This document shows, one piece after another, positions 31,254 to 37,109 of a DNA stretch of 37,109 nucleotides (positions are counted from its first letter, which is position 1; the number at the start of each line of letters is the position of its first letter). This stretch comes from DASXUC01 sp036004445. Its GTDB lineage: Bacteria; Sysuimicrobiota; Sysuimicrobiia; Sysuimicrobiales; Kaftiobacteriaceae. The notes beneath the pieces are model-generated. The model saw only the letters and a list, made by a program, of their open reading frames with translations, was not told the origin of the DNA and made no database searches. Location of the stretch: the NCBI GenBank assembly GCA_036004445.1, contig DASYRL010000135.1, positions 1 through 37,109 on the forward strand. Reading direction: 5' to 3'. Position numbers and translations under genes: made by a program.

Positions 31254-32297
31254 TCATTGCCGTATCGCCGCCGAGGTTTGCACTCGCCGGCCCAGCGCCG
31301 CGGCGAGCGGGCCCAGCGTCCCCATCAGCTCACTGAAGCTGTCGGGCGTGAGCTGCTGGGGTCCGTCACTCAGAGCCTTGGCCGGATCAGGGTGCACCTC
31401 AACGAGGAGCCCGTCCGCCCCCGCCGCCACGCCGGCCAGGGCCATCGGGCCGACGAACTTCGACTTGCCCGTCCCCTGGCTGGGATCGACCACGACCGGC
31501 AGGTGGGTGAGGCTCTTCATCACGGGCACGGCCGAGATGTCCAGCAGGTAGCGGGTCTCATTGTCGAACCCGCGGATCCCGCGCTCGCACAACACGACGT
31601 TGTAGTTGCCTTCGTTCATCACATACTCGGCCGCGAGTAGGAGCTCCTGAATGGTCGCGCTGGGCCCGCGCTTGAGCAGCACGGGATACTTCGTGCGGCC
31701 GACTTCGCGCAGCAGGGTATAGTTCTGCATGTTGCGGGCGCCGATCTGGATCATGTCGGCGTACTTGATGACCAGCATGAGCTGGCTGACGTCCATGGCT
31801 TCCGTGACGACCGGCAGGCCGGTCTCCGCCCGCGCCTCGGCCAGCAACCGCAGCCCCTCTTCTTCGAGTCCCTGAAATGAATACGGAGACGTGCGCGGCT
31901 TGAAGGCGCCCCCGCGCAGCATCGCGGCGCCCGCGGACTTCACGAGACGCGCGGTCTGGATGATCTGCTCCCGGCTCTCCACCGAGCACGGCCCGGCGGC
32001 GACGACGACCGAGCCGTCTCCGAAGCGCACGCCGTCGACGTCCACGATGCTGTCTTGCGGCTTGAAGTCGCGCCCCACCAGCTTGAATGGCTGCAGGATG
32101 ATGACGACGCGCTCGACGGCAGGCATCGCTTCCAGCGACTGCCGCAGCAGCTCTTTCGTGTGGCTGTCGCCCACGACGCCGATAATGGTCCGCTCGACGC
32201 CCACCGACAGGTGGCTGCCTAGTCCCGCATCCTGAATCTTCTTCACGACGGCATTGATCTGCTCACGCGCCGCGTGCGCTTCCATGACTACGATCAT
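31254..32297 (-). CDS. aroF: DAHP synthase, type I-beta with N-terminal regulatory domain
   Basis: 347 residues. It is the first step of aromatic synthesis: PEP plus erythrose 4-phosphate. Residues 1-75 form the ferredoxin-like regulatory domain of the Thermotoga-type enzyme (ATREQINAVVKKI-like start, TIIGVVGDSH). The barrel follows with VVAAGPCSVES, GGAFKPRTSPYSFQG, LLKRGPSATIQELLLAAEY and VVDPSQGTGKS. The ATG at 32297 has GGAGGG seven bases upstream and follows the T-box terminator. It is the first gene of the operon. Confidence 0.96.
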   Translation of the reverse strand: MIVVMEAHAAREQINAVVKKIQDAGLGSHLSVGVERTIIGVVGDSHTKELLRQSLEAMPAVERVVIILQPFKLVGRDFKPQDSIVDVDGVRFGDGSVVVAAGPCSVESREQIIQTARLVKSAGAAMLRGGAFKPRTSPYSFQGLEEEGLRLLAEARAETGLPVVTEAMDVSQLMLVIKYADMIQIGARNMQNYTLLREVGRTKYPVLLKRGPSATIQELLLAAEYVMNEGNYNVVLCERGIRGFDNETRYLLDISAVPVMKSLTHLPVVVDPSQGTGKSKFVGPMALAGVAAGADGLLVEVHPDPAKALSDGPQQLTPDSFSELMGTLGPLAAALGRRVQTSAAIRQ

Positions 32298-32324
32298 GGC
32301 CGGACCCTCCGTTCGACTCGCTGG

Positions 32325-32361
32325 AAAATGAAAACCTCTCACCCCTACAAGGGGCGAGAGG
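32325..32361 (-). terminator. Regulated terminator of the T-box leader
   Basis: On the minus strand CCTCTCGCCCC and GGGGTGAGAGG form an 11-base stem (one G-U) with loop TTGTA, followed by TTTTCATTTT. Its 5' arm can instead pair with the T-box region to form the antiterminator. Confidence 0.9.
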
Positions 32362-32450
32362 TGAATTGTCTCCCGCGGTGCCACCCAGATTCCGGTCCGA
32401 AGACCGCTTATTTGCCCAGATTACGGCTGGGGGCTCCGGCTAGCCTACTT

Positions 32451-32530
32451 CGTGACTCGTGAGTCGTGACTCGTGAATCAGAGACTCCGGATCTATCGCC
32501 CCGATTCACTATTCACGATTCACCATTCAC
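32451..32530. repeat. GTGACTC/GATTCAC inverted heptamer repeat inside the T-box leader
   Basis: One arm has GTGACTC, GTGAGTC, GTGACTC, GTGAATC. The other has GATTCAC, TATTCAC, GATTCAC, CATTCAC. They pair into a hairpin of about 28 bases per side, between stem I and stem III of the riboswitch. Confidence 0.8.
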
Positions 32531-32652
32531 GGTTCGGGTCGCGCCTCACGGGCCCATTCGCCGCTCTGTGGCTGCCGCGCTCTCACCGTTCCGCGGCTCT
32601 CTCCTAGCCCCTGGGAGCGGGTACTCTTCCCGGTCCTCGGCGATATGAAATT

Positions 32653-32681
32653 GGTAAACTCTAGCATACCATGCCTGTCAA
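32653..32681 (-). promoter_or_regulatory. Predicted promoter of the aroF-trp operon
   Basis: A perfect TTGACA -35 (32676-32681), 17 bases, then TTTACC (3 of 6), with start near 32646 just before stem I. A TGGTATGCT extended -10-like sequence overlaps the spacer, so the exact start is uncertain. Confidence 0.5.
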
Positions 32682-32726
32682 GATGGTGGTGGCGAACCAG
32701 GCACCGCGTCGGCAGATCGTGCCGGA

Positions 32727-34181
32727 CTACGAGGCCATCAGTGCATCGCGAATCCTGTCCAGGGCCGTCCGCGCTCGTTCGATATCGTCCTCCGCGGGAA
32801 GCTGAGCGGAGTAGCGGACGCGCACGTAGGCTTCCGTGAGTTCGGCGATTGCGTCAGGTACGGCCTGCAGTTGACCGGAGAGGCGCGGCCGGTATTCGTA
32901 GGGGGTCTCGGAGTCCCGGCGGGGAACGCCCATCTCCCGGCCGATGCGGAGCAGGTCCCGATACATCGTGCGGATGGCGGCAACCTCGGCGTCCTCAGCC
33001 ACTCCCATCACCGCGCCCCGCCGTCGCCACAACGACCGCAGCGCGGCACCCAGCCCCGCCAGCGCGGCACGCGTGGACCAGACGGATTCCCGTTCGTCCT
33101 CGCCGGGTTTGCGCTCCCGCCGGCGCGCCCGCACGATGGCGATGGCGATGAGCAGGCACAGCAGCGCCACGGCCAGCAGCACCATCCCCCACCGCGCGCC
33201 GCTGACGACCCCTGGATCGACGCGTACCTGCTGCAAATCCCTGAGCAGGTCCGCCAGCGGGTCACCCCGAGGTTCCGGAACAACCGGCCGCCGACCGCCG
33301 CGCGCGATGAGATGGATCAGGCCGATGATGATTCTCGCTACCACCAGCGCCACCCAGAAGACGACGGTAAAGACCGCCTCCAGCACAGGCGCCAGCGGCG
33401 CGAGCACGCGCGCCAGCACGGGACGCAGATCCCCCGGCATGACCCCCGAGACCAGCATGGCCGCGAGCAGGATCAATCCCACGACGCCGGCGAGCAGCAG
33501 CAGCCAGTGACGGTTCATCGCCAGCGCCTGCCGCTCGTCGGCATGCGTCTGGCTCCACAGATCGACCAGCCGGGAGACCGCCAGCGCGAGCAGGCTCAGC
33601 GAGAAAAACGCGAGCAGGTACAGCGGTGCGTACGCGGCGAGCGCGAACGCGCGGCTGTCGTGGTAGATGGCGAAGAGGATGACGAAGAGGACGCTCCACC
33701 CGATGCCGCCGCGAAAGAGCCGGTCGATCTCGACGTAACTGAACTCACGCCCGCCCAGGACAACGCCACGCCACCACAGCAGCGCGGCAATCACTGCGCC
33801 CGCCACCGGCAGCGGCACGTCCGGGAGCGTATCGTGCGCCGCCCCCAGAAGTACACCAACCCATCGGAGATCCCACGCCGCATACGCGGGGTAGTGCGTG
33901 GCCTTCACGGCGGCGAGTCCCGCGAGCAGACCGATGCCCAACACCGCCGACCGGATCGCCGGCAGCGGCCAATTCATGCCGACCGCCCGCCGCACCGTGA
34001 CCGCTGCTCCCATCAGCAGCAGGAGCGAAGGCCCCGCGGGAATCACAGGCGTGGGGGGATGCTCGTAGAGGAGGCCCGTGAGGAACAGCAGCCACGGATA
34101 GAGCCAGCAGAATTCGATGATGACCGCGGTCAGCTGCAGCGCCGTCTGCACCGCCCCGAATCCCCGGCGCTCCGGCATCAT
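32727..34181 (-). CDS. Membrane protein with C-terminal DUF4129-like domain
   Basis: 484 residues from the ATG at 34181, which overlaps the DUF58 stop (ATGATG). About ten membrane segments fill the first ~330 residues. A last transmembrane helix (WGMVLLAVALLCLLIAIAIV) is followed by a cytosolic domain: YRDLLRIGREMGVPRRDSETPYEYRPRL and ELTEAYVRVRYSAQLPAEDDIERARTALDRI. That end matches DUF4129, commonly found after a transglutaminase-like domain in moxR/DUF58 operons. Here the transglutaminase-like domain appears to be missing. The function is unknown, possibly envelope-related. Confidence 0.8.
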   Translation of the reverse strand: MMPERRGFGAVQTALQLTAVIIEFCWLYPWLLFLTGLLYEHPPTPVIPAGPSLLLLMGAAVTVRRAVGMNWPLPAIRSAVLGIGLLAGLAAVKATHYPAYAAWDLRWVGVLLGAAHDTLPDVPLPVAGAVIAALLWWRGVVLGGREFSYVEIDRLFRGGIGWSVLFVILFAIYHDSRAFALAAYAPLYLLAFFSLSLLALAVSRLVDLWSQTHADERQALAMNRHWLLLLAGVVGLILLAAMLVSGVMPGDLRPVLARVLAPLAPVLEAVFTVVFWVALVVARIIIGLIHLIARGGRRPVVPEPRGDPLADLLRDLQQVRVDPGVVSGARWGMVLLAVALLCLLIAIAIVRARRRERKPGEDERESVWSTRAALAGLGAALRSLWRRRGAVMGVAEDAEVAAIRTMYRDLLRIGREMGVPRRDSETPYEYRPRLSGQLQAVPDAIAELTEAYVRVRYSAQLPAEDDIERARTALDRIRDALMAS

Positions 34182-35443
34182 GCCGAACCGGCTGCTCGAC
34201 TGCGCCCGGGACCTACGGCCGGCTGCAGTTCGATGCCGTCCATCGCCTGCCACGCCCGGACCGAGGGCACGCGGTAGACCGGCACCGGAAGGTCGACGTG
34301 CTCCTGCTCGTCTCCGACGATCACGACGACGACCCCGCCTCCGGCCTGACGAAACCGGTCGATGCCGGCGATGAGCGCGCCATCGACAACCGCCGTCACG
34401 ACCACGGCCGTCGTCCCCAGCGGCAGGGTGCGCGCTTCCAGCTGCAGCAGATCGCCCAGCGGCATGACCGGGGTGGCAAACAGCTTCGCGAGCGACTCGA
34501 GGATCAGGGCCAGGGTGTGGGTTCCCGACGCGGGCGGAATCCGCACCCAGCGCAGCCCCTGCGGGAGATAGCCGTTCGCGTACATGCCGATGAGATGGCC
34601 GCTCTCGACGGCCCAGTTCGCGATGGACGCCGCCGTGACCATGAGGAGTTCCAGCAGCGGCCGGATGAACCCACGGTACTCCGCCCACCGGCCGAGCGTG
34701 TCGAGGTTCAAGAAGACGGCCAGCCGGTGACTCGTCGTCGTCTCGTACTGCTTGGCCCGCAGCTCAGCCGCCTTTGCCGTGGCCTTCCAGTGAATCCGTC
34801 TCAGCGGATCACCCGGCACGTACTCCCGCACTCCCGCGACACGCGTGGGATCTTCCAGCAGATGCCGCGGCAGCCGAACATCTCCGATCGGGTGGAGGGC
34901 GGGGAGCCCCAGTGCGGAGAGCGGAACCACGCGCGGATACACCAGCAGGTAGTCGACCCGCTCGAGATCGATGCCGCGAATCGTGAAGCCGAAGATGTCT
35001 CCCGAACGGATGCGCGCCGGGCCGAGCGGGAAATAGCCGCGGGCATCGCAGCGCAGGGTGAAGCGCCGGCGGATCCGCTCGTACCATCGCAGCGAGAACA
35101 TGTTGACGAGGTGCTGGCGGCGCTGCCGGACACTGGGAATAATCCGCCCGGAGAGCGGAACCAACTCTGCCGGGAGCTCATCGACCACCTCGAGCCAGGC
35201 CAGCGGGAGGGGTTTACGGTTGGTGATCTCCATCGTGAAGGTCACCGTCTCTCCATAGAATGCCCGCCGCGGCGTGAAGGAGCGACGGTACTCTACGCGG
35301 GAGAGGCAGTAGCGGTCCCAGAGATACGAGGCACCGGCGCTGAGAAGAATCGCCAGCCCAAGCAGCGACGCGACGGGCTGGCGTGCGAACAGGCCGACGA
35401 GGAGGACGAGGCCACCGAGGAGGAGCCAGCCCTGCGAATACAT
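34178..35443 (-). CDS. DUF58 domain protein
   Basis: 421 residues. Two N-terminal membrane helices (SQGWLLLGGLVLLVGLF, VASLLGLAILLSAGASYL) are followed by a beta-rich region. Then comes the DUF58 signature VREYVPGDPLRRIHWKATAKAAEL near residue 200 and a von Willebrand A-like C-terminal part. DUF58 proteins are partners of MoxR ATPases, which lie directly upstream here. The ATG at 35443 starts the membrane helix; the only ribosome-like bases (AAGG) touch it. Upstream is a GGGAACG repeat. Confidence 0.88.
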   Translation of the reverse strand: MYSQGWLLLGGLVLLVGLFARQPVASLLGLAILLSAGASYLWDRYCLSRVEYRRSFTPRRAFYGETVTFTMEITNRKPLPLAWLEVVDELPAELVPLSGRIIPSVRQRRQHLVNMFSLRWYERIRRRFTLRCDARGYFPLGPARIRSGDIFGFTIRGIDLERVDYLLVYPRVVPLSALGLPALHPIGDVRLPRHLLEDPTRVAGVREYVPGDPLRRIHWKATAKAAELRAKQYETTTSHRLAVFLNLDTLGRWAEYRGFIRPLLELLMVTAASIANWAVESGHLIGMYANGYLPQGLRWVRIPPASGTHTLALILESLAKLFATPVMPLGDLLQLEARTLPLGTTAVVVTAVVDGALIAGIDRFRQAGGGVVVVIVGDEQEHVDLPVPVYRVPSVRAWQAMDGIELQPAVGPGRSRAAGSA

Positions 35444-35452
35444 CCTTACTGG

Positions 35453-35537
35453 CGGGAACGGGGAACGGGGAACGGGGAACAAATACCGCGCGGCGGTCCG
35501 CAGTGATTGTTCCCTGTTCCCTGTTCCCTGCTCCCGT
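35453..35537. repeat. GGGAACG/GGGAACA heptamer inverted-repeat element between moxR and DUF58
   Basis: The left arm has four GGGAACG units (35453-35480). The right arm has four GTTCCCT-type units (35509-35537), ending at the moxR stop. The centre contains TACCGCGC (35484-35491). Confidence 0.8.
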
Positions 35538-36491
35538 TCATTCCGCTTCCACCGGCGCGGGGACGCTCTTGAGTATCTCCTCGACAATCTCGCGCGCACC
35601 GCGCTCGCGGAGGCGGGCCTGCGCCGTGGTCATCAGGCGGTGCGGCAGCACGTACGGGGCCATGACCTTGACGTCATCGGGCAGCACGTGGCCGCGGCCG
35701 TGGATCGCCGCCAGCGCCTGCGCCGCGCGGTAGAGTCCGAGACTGCCCCGCGGGCTGGCGCCGAGGTCGATCTCGGGATGCGTGCGGGTTGCCCGGACGA
35801 TCTCAACGACGTAGCCTTCGACGGCCGGGCTGACGTGGACGCCGCGGGCCGCCTTTTGCATCGCAATGACCTCGTCGGCGCCGGTGACCGCGCCAAGATC
35901 GTCCAGCGGGCTGTCCGTGCGGAACCGGCGCAGCATCGCGACCTCGTCCGCCGCGCCGGGATAGCCCACGGGCAATTGCAGCAGGAACCGGTCGAGCTGG
36001 GCCTCAGGCAGCGGGAAGGTCCCCTGCAACTCGATCGGGTTCTGCGTGGCGATCACCATGAACGGCCGCTGTAGCGGCAGCGTGCCAGTTTCTAAGGTGA
36101 CCTGCCGTTCTTCCATGCATTCGAGCAGCGCGGCCTGCGTGCGCGGCGTCGCCCGGTTGATCTCGTCGGCCAGCAGGATGTTGGTGAAGACCGGACCCTG
36201 GCGGAACGCGAACTCCTGCTCCTTCTGATTGAAGAACAGGACGCCGGTGACGTCGGTCGGCAGCAGGTCGGGCGTGCACTGCAGGCGGCGGAAGGCGCAG
36301 CCCAGCGACCGCGCCAGGGTCTTGGCCAGCATTGTCTTGCCGATCCCGGGCACGTCCTCGATCAGCAGGTGCCCTTCGCACAGCATCCCCACCAGCGCGA
36401 GGTCGATCACGTCGCTCTTGCCGACGAGCACGCGCTCGATGTTGCCGCGGATGCGCCCCGCGGTTCGCTGTACGGCTGCCACGTCCGCCAT
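35538..36491 (-). CDS. MoxR family AAA ATPase
   Basis: 317 residues. Walker A is EDVPGIGKT (45-53), Walker B is NILLADEINRA with Asp109-Glu110, and PFMVIATQNPIELQGTFPLPEAQLDRFLL is the family signature (split about residues 142-171). MoxR ATPases act as chaperones with DUF58/VWA-type partners, which follow here. The ATG has GGAG five bases upstream and lies 13 bases after aroA. The stop TGA is followed by ACGGGAGCAGGG, a repeat end. Confidence 0.93.
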   Translation of the reverse strand: MADVAAVQRTAGRIRGNIERVLVGKSDVIDLALVGMLCEGHLLIEDVPGIGKTMLAKTLARSLGCAFRRLQCTPDLLPTDVTGVLFFNQKEQEFAFRQGPVFTNILLADEINRATPRTQAALLECMEERQVTLETGTLPLQRPFMVIATQNPIELQGTFPLPEAQLDRFLLQLPVGYPGAADEVAMLRRFRTDSPLDDLGAVTGADEVIAMQKAARGVHVSPAVEGYVVEIVRATRTHPEIDLGASPRGSLGLYRAAQALAAIHGRGHVLPDDVKVMAPYVLPHRLMTTAQARLRERGAREIVEEILKSVPAPVEAE

Positions 36492-36504
36492 CAGTTCTCC
36501 TATG

Positions 36505-37109
36505 TTACCCTCTCAGCGTCTCGAGCGTTTGAAAGAAGTCCGGGAAGGACACGCTGATCGTTTCGGCCCCGTCGAGCACCACGGGACCGGCGGCGAGCAG
36601 GCCGGCCACGGCGAACGCCATCGCGAGACGATGGTCGCCGCGGGCGCCGACCCGCCCTCCGCGCAGCCGGGTGCCGTAGACGGTCAGGCCGTCGGGCCGT
36701 TCCTCCACTTCACCCGACAGGGCCCTCAGCGCGCCGGCGATCGCCCCGATGCGGTCGGACTCCTTCACGCGCAGCTCGGCGGCGTCCGTGATTTCGGTGA
36801 CGCCGGTCGCGGCGGTCGCCACCACGCACAGCACCGGAAGTTCATCGATGACCCTGGGGATCAGCGCGCCGCCGATGGCCGTGCCGCGCAGGTTCGCCCC
36901 CCGCACGACCACGGTGCCGACCGGCTCCCCCGCCCACGTGGCATCCTGGCGCACCTCGATGCCGGCCCCCATGGCGCGCAGGACGTCAAGGACCCCGGTG
37001 CGCGTAGGGTTGATGCCGACGCCGCTCACGGTGATCTCGGAACCAGGTAGCGCCGCGGCCGCAGCGAGGAGGAACGCCGCAGACGAGAGATCCCCCGGCA
37101 CGGTGACGG
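36505..37109 (-). CDS. aroA: 5-enolpyruvylshikimate-3-phosphate synthase, C-terminal part (cut by window edge)
   Basis: About the last 200 residues; the frame is open at the right edge. EPSP synthase adds enolpyruvate to shikimate 3-phosphate, a step between DAHP synthase and chorismate. VPGDLSSAAFLLAAAA, VIDELPVLCVVATAATGVTEI, ELRVKESDR (active-site Lys-Glu-Ser-Asp-Arg) and ARGDHRLAMAFAVAG are hallmarks. It is in line with moxR but upstream of the T-box, so it is not part of the Trp T-box operon. Confidence 0.95.
   Translation of the reverse strand, partial: VTVPGDLSSAAFLLAAAAALPGSEITVSGVGINPTRTGVLDVLRAMGAGIEVRQDATWAGEPVGTVVVRGANLRGTAIGGALIPRVIDELPVLCVVATAATGVTEITDAAELRVKESDRIGAIAGALRALSGEVEERPDGLTVYGTRLRGGRVGARGDHRLAMAFAVAGLLAAGPVVLDGAETISVSFPDFFQTLETLRG

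Larger units (their letters stand above)
32325..32646 (-). promoter_or_regulatory. Tryptophan T-box riboswitch leader
   Basis: Minus strand. Stem I (32641-32543) has a GCC/GGC base and a K-turn-like GAGGA/UGA. Its specifier loop has AAGAGUAC opposite GAAUGG, and distal AGGAGAG and GGUGAGAG motifs follow. The specifier is UGG, tryptophan (32554-32556). A small stem III (CGGTC-TTCG-GACCG) precedes the T-box GGGTGGCACCGCGGG (32372-32386) and the terminator. Uncharged tRNA-Trp should favour antitermination and so expression of aroF through trpA. A tandem-repeat hairpin occupies the stem II region (32451-32530). Confidence 0.93.

Noticed and set aside
32297..32646. Classical trp attenuator with leader peptide
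   Set aside because: No short Trp-rich coding frame; the T-box sequence and specifier loop explain the leader better.
32871..34277. Long plus-strand frame (468 residues) opposite the DUF4129-type gene
   Set aside because: Same antisense composition bias; the minus strand has clear membrane segments and a recognisable C-terminal domain.

Overview
The window is a GC-rich, densely packed bacterial chromosome segment with no phage, plasmid or transposase genes. A long SRP RNA with an Alu domain, a T-box riboswitch, a selenocysteine-containing SelD, a YkuK-type protein and a Thermotoga-type DAHP synthase together suggest a deep Gram-positive or Terrabacteria-like lineage (for example Chloroflexota, Armatimonadota or a related candidate phylum). 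The species cannot be named from the sequence.

Layout. 1-3.1 kb: the end of a TPR-like protein, a family 5 extracellular solute-binding protein and two small unknown genes. 3.2-5.7 kb: signal peptidase I, a four-helix-bundle (23S rRNA intervening-sequence type) protein, the SRP RNA and a CPBP membrane protease. 5.8-9.2 kb: the replication/repair cluster dnaX, ybaB, recR and a YkuK-type gene. 9.3-13.6 kb (minus strand): membrane-fused spermidine synthase-like protein, serS, archease and a LysR regulator. The regulator is divergent from selD, which carries an in-frame UGA and a SECIS-like hairpin. 14.8-21.8 kb (minus): OsmC-like protein, OGG-type glycosylase, Nudix hydrolase, two CPA2 antiporters around a methyltransferase, and a DUF1646 transporter. 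21.9-32.7 kb (minus): a tryptophan-responsive T-box leader followed by aroF, tyrA, trpE, trpG, trpD, trpC, trpS, trpF, trpB, trpA and a Nudix gene. 32.7-37.1 kb (minus): the 3' part of aroA, then moxR, a DUF58 gene and a DUF4129-type membrane gene.

The T-box has a readable UGG specifier, a T-box sequence and a terminator. The operon therefore joins aromatic pathway entry, a prephenate branch enzyme, the whole tryptophan branch and tryptophanyl-tRNA synthetase under sensing of uncharged tRNA-Trp.

The least conventional feature is a family of short tandem repeats with 7-9 base units. They fill many of the gaps between genes, usually as two inverted arms that could fold into long hairpins. The unit differs from site to site (GGGATCAnn, GGGAACA, GTTCnnn, GTGACTC, GGGATTAG, CCCAGTCTT and others). 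Many GGGA-type elements share an outer end resembling TAACTACGGGA, and three share a central TACCGCGC. Element ends lie at stop and start codons, some arms run into coding sequence and add protein tails, one element sits inside the T-box leader, and one pair of ends brackets the four-helix-bundle gene. Other palindromes (14732-14790, 24438-24518, 23206-23228 and 12330-12361 inside archease) point to several families of small repeats in this genome.
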